Below are positions 32,150 through 40,981 of a stretch of 43,084 bases of DNA, in pieces. The notes beneath the pieces were generated by a model that saw nothing but the letters and a program-made list of their open reading frames with translations, was not told the DNA's origin and did no database searches. The stretch comes from Candidatus Phosphoribacter hodrii (GTDB lineage: Bacteria; Actinomycetota; Actinomycetes; Actinomycetales; Dermatophilaceae): contig JADJIB010000017.1 of the NCBI GenBank assembly GCA_016707175.1, forward strand, positions 1 through 43,084. Direction: 5' to 3'. The position numbers and the translations under genes were made by a program. Position 1 is the stretch's first letter. Each line of letters starts with the position of its first letter.

Positions 32150-33145
32150 TCACCAACGGGCGTGGATGTGTTCGCGGATGTGGTGGTCGTAGATCTCGGC
32201 CATGGCCGTCAGGGTGGCCTGCGGCAACGGGTCGAGGTGGGCGGCGACGACGTTGTCCAGAGCTTGCGCCGGGTTGCGGGCGCCCGGGATGACCACGGAC
32301 ACTCCCGGCTGATCGAGCACCCAGCGCAGCGCGAGTTGCGCCGTCGACCAGCCGGGTGGGGTGAGCGCCGCGATCTCGCGAGCCGCCTGGACCCCGACCT
32401 CGTAGGGCACGCCTGAGAAGGTTTCGCCGACATCGAACGCGTCCCCGTGTCGGTTGAACGCGCGGTGGTCCTCCGCGGGGAACGTGGTCGACTCGTCGTA
32501 ACGCCCGGTCAGCAGCCCGCTGGCCAGCGGCACCCGCGCGATGATCGCGACCCCAGCAGCGGCCGCCGCCGGCAGGACCTCCTCCAGCGGCTTGGGCCGG
32601 AAGGCGTTGAGGATGATTTGCACACTCACCACGCCGGGTCGCGAGATCGCGGCGAGGGCTTCCGCGCAGGTCTCGACCGACACTCCGTATGCCGCGATCC
32701 GCCCCTCCTGCACGAGCTCGTCGAGAGCGTCGAAAATCTGGTCGCTGTCCAGGACGCTCGGCGGGGGGCAGTGCAACTGGACGAGGTCGAGGGTGTCCAT
32801 GTCGAGGTTGGCCCGACTACGGTCGACCCATGCGCGGAAAGCCTCCAGCGTGAACGCTTCCGGCACATGGGGATTGGCACGTCGACCCATCTTGGTCGCG
32901 ACGAAGACCGGCTCCTCCTCGTCGGCGATCCGCTCGGCGCGCATCCGGCCGACAAGTCGTTCCGAGCGCCCGTCGCCATAGACATCGGCGGTGTCGAAGC
33001 AGGTCACTCCCGCATCGGCTGCCGCGTGCAAGGTGGCCATGGCGTCGTCCTCGCTGACCGCGCCCCAGCCCGCGCCCAACTGCCAGCAACCCAACCCGAC
33101 AACGCCGAGGTCGCGTCCTAGCCGTTCCCACCGTCGCTGCTCCAT
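32150..33145 (-). CDS. Aldo/keto reductase
   Basis: An NADPH-dependent (beta/alpha)8-barrel oxidoreductase of 331 residues. The catalytic tetrad is Asp51 and Tyr56 in FDTADVYGDGRSE, Lys85 in VATKMGRR and His125 in LVQLHCPPP. The C-terminal cofactor-binding part is VSVVIPGARNPAQALDNV. I chose ATG 33145 (MEQRRWERLGRDLGVVGLGCWQLG) because the family fold begins there; the in-frame sequence upstream is low-complexity Arg/Pro. It is divergent from the MarR gene at 33226. The substrate is not predictable. Confidence 0.88.
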   Translation of the reverse strand: MEQRRWERLGRDLGVVGLGCWQLGAGWGAVSEDDAMATLHAAADAGVTCFDTADVYGDGRSERLVGRMRAERIADEEEPVFVATKMGRRANPHVPEAFTLEAFRAWVDRSRANLDMDTLDLVQLHCPPPSVLDSDQIFDALDELVQEGRIAAYGVSVETCAEALAAISRPGVVSVQIILNAFRPKPLEEVLPAAAAAGVAIIARVPLASGLLTGRYDESTTFPAEDHRAFNRHGDAFDVGETFSGVPYEVGVQAAREIAALTPPGWSTAQLALRWVLDQPGVSVVIPGARNPAQALDNVVAAHLDPLPQATLTAMAEIYDHHIREHIHARW

Positions 33146-33225
33146 GGGCGCCAACGGTATCCCCGCGGCATACCTGCTGTTGGGCCGCCTCCCGGCGGGT
33201 GGTCCGGGCGCGCTAGCCTGCGGCC

Positions 33226-33759
33226 GTGCCCTTGGCCTTCGATCCCATCCGCCGCGCCGCGTCGTTGTGGCGCGCTCGATGGGGGCCGGACGCCCAGGTG
33301 AGCGCGATGGCGGCCGCAACCTCGATCATGCGGGTGCACCAGGCGCTGCTCGCCGAGTTCGACGGGATCGTCGGGCGGCACGGGCTGACCTTCGCGCGCT
33401 ACGAGGCGTTGGTGCTGCTGGCCTTCACGCGTTCCGGTGAACTGCCGATGAGCAAGGTCGGTGAGCGCCTCATGGTCCACCCGACCTCGGCGACCAACAT
33501 CGTCCAACGGCTGGAGGCAGCCGGGCTGGTCGAGCGGCGCCCCAACCCCAGCGACGGGCGAGGCACCCTGGCGGCGATCACCGAGACGGGCCGGGCGGTC
33601 ATGGAGGCTGCGACCACAGACCTCGTCGAGGCCGGTTTCGGGCTCGGCATGCTCGACGACGCCGATCGTGACCAGCTCTTCGGGGTGCTGCGTCGGGTCC
33701 GGCTCGCCAAGGGCGACTTCCTCGACGGCGAGACCGAGGCCAGATCCGCTGAGAGCTGA
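33226..33759 (+). CDS. MarR-family transcriptional regulator
   Basis: A winged-helix dimer of 177 residues starting at GTG 33226 (VPLAFDPIRRAASLWRARWG). The DNA-binding part is LTFARYEALVLLAFTRSGELPMSKVGERLMVHPTSATNIVQRLEAAGLVERRPNPSDGRGTLAAITETGRAV, with the wing at NPSDGRGTL. It lies 76 bases before the acyl-CoA mutase gene, whose promoter region contains the palindrome TAGGACGTCCTA (33791-33802). The likely job is control of that mutase in response to an acyl-CoA or acid ligand; this is inference from position. Confidence 0.85.
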   Translation: MPLAFDPIRRAASLWRARWGPDAQVSAMAAATSIMRVHQALLAEFDGIVGRHGLTFARYEALVLLAFTRSGELPMSKVGERLMVHPTSATNIVQRLEAAGLVERRPNPSDGRGTLAAITETGRAVMEAATTDLVEAGFGLGMLDDADRDQLFGVLRRVRLAKGDFLDGETEARSAES

Positions 33760-33790
33760 GTGCGGTGCCGTGACGGACGTCGCAAAGTAG

Positions 33791-33829
33791 TAGGACGTCC
33801 TAGTAAATCTGCCATTTCCCGGTTACCCT
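33791..33829 (+). promoter_or_regulatory. Operator palindrome over a leaderless-type mutase promoter
   Basis: TAGGACGTCCTA (33791-33802) is a perfect 12-base palindrome flanked by AGT on both sides. A -10-like TACCCT lies at 33824-33829, six bases before the mutase ATG, which would give a leaderless transcript. The expected -35 position (about 33801-33806) overlaps the palindrome, so a bound dimer would block polymerase. No Shine-Dalgarno sequence precedes the ATG. The neighbouring MarR protein is the obvious candidate ligand. Confidence 0.6.
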
Positions 33830-33835
33830 GTCCGC

Positions 33836-35578
33836 ATGGAGCAGACCTCAGGCGCGGACCGCTGGCAAGCCCGCTACGACAAGGCAACGGCGCGCGGTCA
33901 GGTGCGCGACGCGGACTTCACCACCTTGTCCGGTATGCCGGTCGAGCCGGTCTACGGGCCGGGGCTGCACGGCATACCCGAGCCGCAGACCGAGGCTGAG
34001 CGGGAGCGGATGGAGCGGATCGGGTGGCCGGGGGAGTTCCCGTTCACCCGCGGTCTCTACCCCACGGGCTATCGCGGGCGGACCTGGACGATCCGGCAGT
34101 TCGCCGGGTTCGGCAACGCGGTCCAGACCAACGAGCGCTACAAGATGATCCTCGAGCGTGGCGGCGGCGGGCTCTCGGTCGCCTTCGACATGCCGACCCT
34201 CATGGGCCGCGACTCCGACGACCCGCACAGCCTCGGTGAGGTCGGGCACTGCGGTGTCGCCATCGACTCGGCGGCCGACATGGAGGTGTTGTTCGGCGGC
34301 ATACCCCTGGGTGACGTGACCACCTCGATGACGATCAGCGGGCCCGCGGTGCCGGTCTTCTGCATGTACCTCGTCGCGGCCGAGCGGCAGGGCGTGGACA
34401 TCGGCGTCCTCAATGGGACCCTGCAGACCGACATCTTCAAGGAATACATCGCCCAGAAGGAATGGCTCTTCGAGCCCGGCCCGCACCTGCGGCTCATCGG
34501 CGATCTCATGGAGTTCTGCACCGAGCGGATCCCGGACTACAAGCCGCTGTCGGTGTCGGGCTATCACATCCGCGAGGCCGGCTCGACGGCCGCGCAGGAG
34601 TTGGCGTTCACCCTCGCCGATGGTTTCGGTTACGTCGAGTTGGGGCTCTCGCGCGGGCTGGACATCGAGACCTTCGCGCCGGGGCTGTCGTTCTTCTTCG
34701 ACGCCCACGTCGACTTCTTCGAGGAGATCGCGAAATTCCGTGCGGCGCGCCGGATCTGGGCCCGCTGGATGCGCGACGTCTACGGCGCCAAGACCGACAA
34801 GGCGCAGTGGCTGCGGTTCCACACCCAGACCGCGGGAGTCTCGCTCACCGCGCAGCAGCCCTACAACAACGTCGTCCGCACTGCGGTCGAGGCGCTCGCC
34901 GCAGTGCTCGGCGGCACCAACTCGCTGCACACCAACGCCCTCGACGAGACCCTCGCCCTGCCGACCGAGCAGGCCGCCGAGATCGCCTTGCGCACCCAGC
35001 AGGTGATCATGCACGAGACCGGTGTGACCAACGTTGCCGACCCGCTCGGCGGCTCCTGGTATGTCGAGGCCCTCACCGACCGGATGGAGGCCGAGGCCGA
35101 GGCGATCTTCACGAAGATCAAGGACCTCGGCGTGCTGGGCCGCCGGCCCGGACCGTCCGGCCAGATCGAGCACGAGATCGGCCCGATCACCTCAGGCCTG
35201 CTGCGTGGCATCGAGGAGGGCTGGTTCATGTCGGAGATCGCCGACGCGGCCTTCCAATACCAAATCTCGCTCGAGAAGGGCGACAAGAAGGTCGTCGGCG
35301 TCAACCTCCTGACCGAGTCGGTGAGCCACGACCTGGAGATCCTGCGGGTCAGCCACCAGGTCGAGGTGGACCAGGTTGCCGACCTGACCGCTCGCCGCTC
35401 GCGCCGCGACGAGGCCGCGGTCCAGGCCGGTCTGGCGGCGATGCTCGCGGCGGCTCGCGGCGGCGTCAACATGATTCCCGCGATGCTCGACGCGGTCCGC
35501 GCCGAGGCCACTCTCGGCGAGATCTGCGACGTGCTGCGCGACGAGTGGGGCATCTATCGGGAGCCCGCACAGTTCTGA
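33836..35578 (+). CDS. icmA: Acyl-CoA mutase large subunit, isobutyryl-CoA mutase type
   Basis: This is the substrate-binding subunit of a B12-dependent radical mutase; isobutyryl-CoA mutase interconverts isobutyryl- and n-butyryl-CoA. The 580-residue protein has the barrel but no C-terminal cobalamin domain, as in IcmA. Methylmalonyl-CoA mutases have Tyr89 and Arg207 (Propionibacterium numbering) contacting the free carboxylate. Here the aligned residues are Phe89 in TIRQFAGFGNAVQTNERYKMIL and Gln207 in IFKEYIAQKEW, the pair found in isobutyryl-CoA mutases. GGGGLSVAFDMPTLMGRDSDDP follows. The small B12-binding subunit is not in the window. It lies downstream of a MarR gene and an operator. 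ICM-type specificity is inferred from these two residues; a relative such as 2-hydroxyisobutyryl-CoA mutase is less likely, as it has Ile at the first site. Confidence 0.85.
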   Translation: MEQTSGADRWQARYDKATARGQVRDADFTTLSGMPVEPVYGPGLHGIPEPQTEAERERMERIGWPGEFPFTRGLYPTGYRGRTWTIRQFAGFGNAVQTNERYKMILERGGGGLSVAFDMPTLMGRDSDDPHSLGEVGHCGVAIDSAADMEVLFGGIPLGDVTTSMTISGPAVPVFCMYLVAAERQGVDIGVLNGTLQTDIFKEYIAQKEWLFEPGPHLRLIGDLMEFCTERIPDYKPLSVSGYHIREAGSTAAQELAFTLADGFGYVELGLSRGLDIETFAPGLSFFFDAHVDFFEEIAKFRAARRIWARWMRDVYGAKTDKAQWLRFHTQTAGVSLTAQQPYNNVVRTAVEALAAVLGGTNSLHTNALDETLALPTEQAAEIALRTQQVIMHETGVTNVADPLGGSWYVEALTDRMEAEAEAIFTKIKDLGVLGRRPGPSGQIEHEIGPITSGLLRGIEEGWFMSEIADAAFQYQISLEKGDKKVVGVNLLTESVSHDLEILRVSHQVEVDQVADLTARRSRRDEAAVQAGLAAMLAAARGGVNMIPAMLDAVRAEATLGEICDVLRDEWGIYREPAQF

Positions 35579-35666
35579 GCGGGAGTGCGAGCGGGGGACC
35601 GATTTGGTCCCTCACGGGTTGCTGCGCCTACCCTGGACGAACCCCACCGGGAGGATCAGACCCCAC

Positions 35667-36734
35667 ATGACGCTCCACCATCGCTCTCGTGCTGCCAACC
35701 TGGCCGCGCTCGCCGTGACCGGGATCGCTCTGTCCGTAGCTGTCTCCGCGTGCTCGTCATCGACCCCGTCGACGGCGTCGGCGACCAGCAAGGCGACTGC
35801 GCGCGCGACGGCGACCGCGAAGCCGAGCGAGTCGACGAAGCCTGCCAGCGGTGCGGTCGGCGCCGAGACGCCGGAGCAGGCCAACGCGGAGGTCGCCAAG
35901 GCAATCACCGCCCAGATCGCCGCGGCTGCCGTGCCGGGGACCAAGGGGAAGGCCCTGCGCGAAGCCGCCTATGTCGACCAGGCCCTGGCGGCGGCCACCG
36001 CACAGGGCAAGCTCGTGAGCACTCTGACGGCTGCCCAGAAGGCCGATCTCGCGCTGAGCCCCACGGACCCGGTCGTCCTGGCGGTATCGCGTAGCGCGGC
36101 ATACCCCAGGGTGATCCTCGCCAAGGCGACCTTCGCCGGGAGCGGGTCACCCGCCCTCGTGACGCTCGTGACGCCCGGCGCCGACACCGCCTATCGGATC
36201 GCCTCGATCGCGCGGATGCTGCCGTCGGCAACGGTCGGCAAGTTCGATGCGGTGACCGTCGGCTCGGCCCCGATCGGGGACGCTTCGGGTCTGGCCGTCG
36301 CCCCGGATGCCCTGCTCGCGGCATACTCGGCGGCCCTGGCCTATCCCGCGCCTGCAGCAGCCGAGGGGCCGTTCACGGAGGACGCCTTCTTCGCGGCGGT
36401 CCGCAAGGGGGCCGCTGACCAGGCCGCCTCGCTGGGCTCGGCCGTCACCCTCAAGCAGACCCATGCCCCCGCGGGGGTCGTCGCTGCGCTGCGCGCGGCC
36501 ACGGGCCAGGGCGCCTACGTCGTCGCCGTGATCGAACGCAAGGACTCACTGACCGAGAAGACCGCCAACGCGCTGACGCCGTCGAAGGCCTTCACGATCC
36601 TGTCCGGCAAGTCGGTCATCAACAAGAGCGCCGTGCTGAGCACCTACGAGTTCGTGGTCTTCCACATCCCCGCCAGCGGCAAGGCCACTGTCGTCGCCGC
36701 GGCGGAGCAACTGTATGCCGCGTCCGGCACCTGA
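35667..36734 (+). CDS. Hypothetical lipoprotein
   Basis: A 355-residue exported protein. The signal peptide MTLHHRSRAANLAALAVTGIALSVAVSAC has a basic start, a hydrophobic core and the lipobox VSAC. A low-complexity Ser/Thr/Ala/Lys linker (about residues 30-62) leads to an Ala-rich globular part without further Cys. GGGAGG at 35649-35654 is 12 bases before ATG 35667. I recognise no domain; repeated Ala- and Thr-rich helices suggest a cell-envelope protein. It follows the mutase gene by 88 bases, but its separate ribosome site and unrelated character argue for independence. Confidence 0.75.
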   Translation: MTLHHRSRAANLAALAVTGIALSVAVSACSSSTPSTASATSKATARATATAKPSESTKPASGAVGAETPEQANAEVAKAITAQIAAAAVPGTKGKALREAAYVDQALAAATAQGKLVSTLTAAQKADLALSPTDPVVLAVSRSAAYPRVILAKATFAGSGSPALVTLVTPGADTAYRIASIARMLPSATVGKFDAVTVGSAPIGDASGLAVAPDALLAAYSAALAYPAPAAAEGPFTEDAFFAAVRKGAADQAASLGSAVTLKQTHAPAGVVAALRAATGQGAYVVAVIERKDSLTEKTANALTPSKAFTILSGKSVINKSAVLSTYEFVVFHIPASGKATVVAAAEQLYAASGT

Positions 36735-36755
36735 GCGATCGGCGAGAATGACCTC

Positions 36756-37790
36756 ATGAGCTCGTCTCCCTTCACTGCCGCTGCCCTGCGCGGGGCCGTC
36801 GACCTGTCCGCCTTCAAACGCCCGGCCAACGGCCCGGGAGCCCGCCCGGGTGGGGCAGCCGGAGCAGGTTCGGCCGGTTCGGCCGGGGCTGCTGGCGCTG
36901 CCGGGGGTTCTGGCGCGCCTGGCGCGTCGGCCAGCTCGGGCGGCGACCTGGTCGTCTCGGTCAACGATGCGACCTTCCAGGACATCGCGACGACCAGCCT
37001 TCGGGTGCCGACCGTCGTCGTGCTCTGGTCTGCGCGGCTGGCTCAGACGGCCTCCTTCGTCGGCGTCATGGCCGACGTCGCCCGCGACAACGGGGGCCGA
37101 TTCCAGGTGGCGTCGGTCGACGTGGACACCAGCCCCGGGCTGCTGCGGGCCTTCCAGATCCAGTCGGTGCCGGCCACCATCGGCCTCGTCCAAGGGCAGC
37201 CGGTGCCGCTGTTCGTCGGAGCGCTACCGCCGTCGGAGATCCAGCCGTGGATCGACGAGCTGCTCAAGTTGGCCGTGCAGATGGGCGTCACGGGTCGGGT
37301 CTCGGTCGGGGACGACGCGCCGGCAGCCGCCGAGGGCGCCGACGGCGTCGACAGTGCTGAGGCTGCCGAGGACGAGCTGCCGCCCCTGATCGCAGCGGCC
37401 TACGACGCGATCGAGCGTGGCGACCTGGACGCGGCGATCGCGGCATACGAGGAAGCGCTCACCCAGAACCCCGCCGACACGGAGGCCGCGCTGGGCCTTG
37501 GTCAGGTCCGGCTGCTCAAGCGCACCGAGGGCGTCGACGCGGTTGCGGCCCGGGCTGCGGCCGCGGCCGACCCGCTCGACGTGGCGGCGCAGACGGTCGT
37601 CGCCGACCTCGATGTCCTCGGGGGGCACGTGCCTGACGCGTTCGCCCGGTTGGTTGACACGGTTCGGGCGACGGCGGGCGACGACCGCAACGCGGCGCGC
37701 CAGCACCTGCTCGGGCTCTTCGAGGTTGTTGGGGCGAGTGACGAGCGGGTCGTCAAGGCCCGACGCGCGTTGATGAGCGCGCTGTTCTGA
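36756..37790 (+). CDS. YbbN/CnoX-like thioredoxin-TPR protein
   Basis: A cytoplasmic protein of 344 residues. After a Gly/Ala-rich linker (about residues 28-62) comes a thioredoxin fold: SVNDATFQDIATTSLRVPTVVVLWSARLAQTASF, VASVDVDTSPGLLRAFQIQSVPATIGLVQGQPVPLFVGALP. The position of the redox CxxC is SARLAQT, with no Cys, so it has no disulfide activity, but the cis-Pro loop (SVPATIG) remains. The C-terminal half has TPR-like helices (AYDAIERGDLDAAIAAYEEALTQNPADTEAALGLGQVRLL). This matches the YbbN/CnoX holdase family, which protects unfolding proteins and hands them to chaperones. The frame is intact and it converges with the P-type ATPase gene. Confidence 0.87.
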   Translation: MSSSPFTAAALRGAVDLSAFKRPANGPGARPGGAAGAGSAGSAGAAGAAGGSGAPGASASSGGDLVVSVNDATFQDIATTSLRVPTVVVLWSARLAQTASFVGVMADVARDNGGRFQVASVDVDTSPGLLRAFQIQSVPATIGLVQGQPVPLFVGALPPSEIQPWIDELLKLAVQMGVTGRVSVGDDAPAAAEGADGVDSAEAAEDELPPLIAAAYDAIERGDLDAAIAAYEEALTQNPADTEAALGLGQVRLLKRTEGVDAVAARAAAAADPLDVAAQTVVADLDVLGGHVPDAFARLVDTVRATAGDDRNAARQHLLGLFEVVGASDERVVKARRALMSALF

Positions 37791-37871
37791 CGCTTGGCGT
37801 GCGAGTCGGCTGACGGCCGGCGGCTGGCGGGCAGGCGGGTTGACGGGTTGACCGCCGGTGGTGCGAGTCGG

Positions 37872-40358
37872 TCAGTCGTCGGCGACCCACCAGCGGCGCG
37901 GTTCGCCGCGCAACCGGCCCTGGATCCACCAGATCGCTTCGATGGTGGCCGCTCCTGCCAGCCCGACTGTCAGCCCGGTGCGCATCATCGCGGCGTTCCC
38001 GGCGTCGAGCAGGAACAGCGACTGCGTGAACGGCACGAGGAAGATCGCCACGTAGGCCGCCACCGACAGCACCAGCAGGGCCACCTTCCACCACTCGTAG
38101 GGCCGGGCGACGACCGACAGCACCCAGGTCGCCACGATGATGAGGCAGGCCAGGGACGCCGTCGAGGCCTGGGTGCGAAGGGCCTCGCCGGACCCGACCG
38201 GCGGTCGGCACAGCAGGTACGTCGTGAAGGTGCAGATGGCCACGACGACGCCGGAGGGAAGGGCCAGTTGCAGGACCCGTCGGGCGAACCCCGGCCGGGC
38301 CCGCTCGTGGTTGGGTGCCAGCGACAGCAGGAACGCCGGCACGCCGATGGTGAACCACCCGGTGATCGTCACGTGGATGGGCTGCAGGGGGAACGGCAGT
38401 TGCCAGATCCCGACGAGCAGCGCGATCAGCACTGAGTAGACGGTCTTGGTGAGGAACAGGTTGGCGACCCGTTCGATGTTGCCGATGACCCGGCGCCCCT
38501 CGGCGACGACGTAGGGGAGGGTCGCAAACTTGTTGTCCAGCAACACGATCTGCGCGACGGCCCGAGTCGCAGGCGACCCCGCGCCCATCGCGACCCCGAT
38601 GTCCGCCTTCTTCAGGGCGAGGACGTCGTTGACCCCGTCACCGGTCATCGCGACCGTGTGTCCACGGCTCTTGAGCGCCAGGACCATCGCGCGTTTCTGA
38701 TCGGGGGTGACCCGTCCGAACACGGTATGCCGTGCCACGGCGTCGACGAAGGCCTCCGACAGGTGCGTGATCTGGTCGTGGTGGCCGCCGACGAACCCGA
38801 GCGCCGCCGGCTGGCCCGCCTGGGTGTCGGCGTCGTCGGGGTCGACCTGTGACAGGGTCCGGGCGTCGATCGGATCGCTGCCACCGACGACGCCGAGCAG
38901 CGTCGTCACCGCGCCGACGGATCGAGCGTTGTCACCCGAGATCACCTTGACCTGCACGTGCTGCTCGGCGAAGAACTCCAGAGTGCTTCGGGCGTCGGGC
39001 CGAACCCGCTGCTCGAGGATGACGAGCGCCGCAGGGGTCACGGTGCCGGGTGCCGCGGGGTCGGTGACCGGCAGCGACCCCTCGGCCAGCAGCAGCACCC
39101 GCAGCCCGCTCGCGCCGATCTCCTCGGCGGCCTCGCGAGCCGCTGACCCTTCCGGTGCCAGGACGTCAGGGGCACCGAGCACCCAGGTGCCCTGCCCGTC
39201 GAACGTCGACCCCGACCATTTGCGGGCCGAGGTGAAGGGGGCGTGGTGGGTCTCGGTCCAGATGACCGACGGCGCGGCGATGGCCTCGGCGATGGCGGCC
39301 AGGCTCGCGTTCGGGTTGGGCTCCGTGGCTGTGAGTTGGGCGAGGATCTCGGTGACCTCGGCTGGGGCCGGGCCGGACGGCATACCGGAGCCGTCGAAAC
39401 CGCGCACCTCGGACAGGCGCATCCCCGACTCGGTGAGGGTCCCGGTCTTGTCCGCGCAGACGACGTCGACGCGTGCCAGGCCCTCGATGGCCGGCAACTC
39501 TTGGACGAGGCACTGGCGCTGCCCGAGCCGGATGACCCTGACCGCGAAGGCAATCGACGTCATGAGCACGAGGCCTTCGGGGACCATCGGGACCAGCGCG
39601 GCGACCATGCCCGTCAGGCCCTCGCGCCACGGTTGCCCGAGCCCGAACAGCTGGGTCCAGATCGTCAGCAGCCCGACGGGGACAAGCAGCCACGAGACGA
39701 CGAGGAGGATGCGGTTGATGCCGTCGCGCAGCTCGGACCCGACGAGGGTGAACTTGGCGGCCTCCTCGACGATCCGCGCGGCATACGCCTCGCGGCCGAC
39801 CTTCGTCGCGCGGTAGGCGCCGGAACCGGCGACGACGAAACTGCCCGAGAGCACCTGATCGCCGGGCCCCTTGACGACCGGGTCGGCCTCGCCAGTGAGC
39901 AGCGACTCGTCGACCTCCAGGCTGGCCGCTTCGAGCACGTCGCCATCGACGATGAGTTGGTCGCCGGGGCCGAGCTCGATGACGTCGTCGGCGACGATGT
40001 CGGTGCGAGTGACCGGGCGGCTCACCCCGTCGCGCCGGACGGTCGGGCGGGCCTCGCCGATGACCGCGAGGTTGTCCAGGGTGCGCTTGGCGCGCAACTC
40101 CTGGATGATCCCGATCGCGCTGTTGGCGATGATGAGCAGCCCGAAGGCGGCGTTGATGAGTTTGCCGGTCGTGAGGACGATGACCAGCAGGATGCCGAGG
40201 ATGGCGTTGATCCGGGTGAGGACGTTGGCCCGGACGATCTCGCCAGTCGAGCGTCCGCTGCGGGCGGGCATGTCATTCGTGCGCCCGTCGCGCACCCGAT
40301 CCGCCACTTCTGCGCTGGTCAGGCCGGGATGACCAACGTGCGTCGTGACCTGGTCCAT
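37872..40358 (-). CDS. P-type cation ATPase, CtpE-like
   Basis: An ATP-driven cation pump of 828 residues. The actuator motif is LLTGEAD, the phosphorylation site is VVCADKTGTLT (Asp303), the hinge is VAMTGDGVNDVLALKKADIGVAMG, and the membrane metal-site motif is PMVPEGLVLM (PEGL, 260-263). There are no N-terminal heavy-metal domains and no CPC motif, so it is not a Cu/Cd pump. The PEGL sequence and short length match Mycobacterium CtpE, which takes up calcium. The C-terminus has five to six helices (LTKTVYSVLIALLVGIWQLPFPLQPIHVT onwards). The calcium assignment is by similarity only. It starts ATG 40358, divergent from the sigma factor gene. Confidence 0.87.
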   Translation of the reverse strand: MDQVTTHVGHPGLTSAEVADRVRDGRTNDMPARSGRSTGEIVRANVLTRINAILGILLVIVLTTGKLINAAFGLLIIANSAIGIIQELRAKRTLDNLAVIGEARPTVRRDGVSRPVTRTDIVADDVIELGPGDQLIVDGDVLEAASLEVDESLLTGEADPVVKGPGDQVLSGSFVVAGSGAYRATKVGREAYAARIVEEAAKFTLVGSELRDGINRILLVVSWLLVPVGLLTIWTQLFGLGQPWREGLTGMVAALVPMVPEGLVLMTSIAFAVRVIRLGQRQCLVQELPAIEGLARVDVVCADKTGTLTESGMRLSEVRGFDGSGMPSGPAPAEVTEILAQLTATEPNPNASLAAIAEAIAAPSVIWTETHHAPFTSARKWSGSTFDGQGTWVLGAPDVLAPEGSAAREAAEEIGASGLRVLLLAEGSLPVTDPAAPGTVTPAALVILEQRVRPDARSTLEFFAEQHVQVKVISGDNARSVGAVTTLLGVVGGSDPIDARTLSQVDPDDADTQAGQPAALGFVGGHHDQITHLSEAFVDAVARHTVFGRVTPDQKRAMVLALKSRGHTVAMTGDGVNDVLALKKADIGVAMGAGSPATRAVAQIVLLDNKFATLPYVVAEGRRVIGNIERVANLFLTKTVYSVLIALLVGIWQLPFPLQPIHVTITGWFTIGVPAFLLSLAPNHERARPGFARRVLQLALPSGVVVAICTFTTYLLCRPPVGSGEALRTQASTASLACLIIVATWVLSVVARPYEWWKVALLVLSVAAYVAIFLVPFTQSLFLLDAGNAAMMRTGLTVGLAGAATIEAIWWIQGRLRGEPRRWWVADD

Positions 40359-40430
40359 GGTTGGGGATCCCTAGGTGAGTGGGGCGGCGGCATAGTTCTG
40401 CGACCCTGGTGCGTCGAACCTGATGTGACG

Positions 40431-40981
40431 ATGGATGTGGGTGCGCGGGCGCAGGCTCGTCGGCGAGAGGGGGCGGGGGCGGTGGACCTCGAAGGTTTCG
40501 TCAACGCCCACTACGCCCAGTTGCTGCGGCGGGCCTATCTGCTGACCGGATCACGCGCGGACGCCGAGGACCTGGTGCAGGAGGCGTTGGCCCGGACCTG
40601 GGAGGCCGCGCGGGGACGGGCGGTCGAGTCGCCGGGGGCCTACGTCCACCGGACGATGGTCAACCTCTATGTCAGTCGCTGGCGCCGGCGCCGGTTGCGC
40701 CGCGAGGATCCAGTGGCCGAGATCCCCGAGCCGGTGGCTGGCGGCGCGCGGCATACCGCGGACGCGGTGGGCGAGGTCGACGAGCGGGATCGGCTGTGGC
40801 GGGTGTTGGGGTCGCTGCCGGCCAAGCAACGTGCGGTGCTCGTGCTGCGCTATTACGAGGACCTCAGCGAGGGCGCGCCGCCGACCTGCTCGGGGTCACC
40901 GTCGGAACCGTTCGCAGTCAGACCTGGAAGGGCCTGCGCCGGCTGGAGGCCGCGCTCGGCCTCGCGTGGAAGGAGACGGCC
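40431..40981 (+). CDS. ECF sigma factor, SigE-family type (one frameshift)
   Basis: This is a group 4 RNA polymerase sigma factor. Region 2 is FVNAHYAQLLRRAYLLTGSRADAEDLVQEALARTWEAAR with the family's core-binding and -10 helices, followed by VHRTMVNLYVSRWRRRR. Region 4 is DRLWRVLGSLPAKQRAVLVLRYYEDLSE; the frame then breaks near 40869-40880 and resumes as AADLLGVTVGTVRSQTWKGLRRLEAALGLAW, the helix-turn-helix that reads the -35 box. The start may be ATG 40431 or a later GTG (40482). In the corrected frame no stop separates it from the next coding region, although a TGA at 40987-40989 in another frame would give the usual short overlap; an additional indel is possible. Confidence 0.83.

Noticed and set aside
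33760..33835. Cobalamin riboswitch before the B12-dependent mutase
   Set aside because: The upstream region is only 76 bases and appears leaderless; there is no room or B12-box for a riboswitch.
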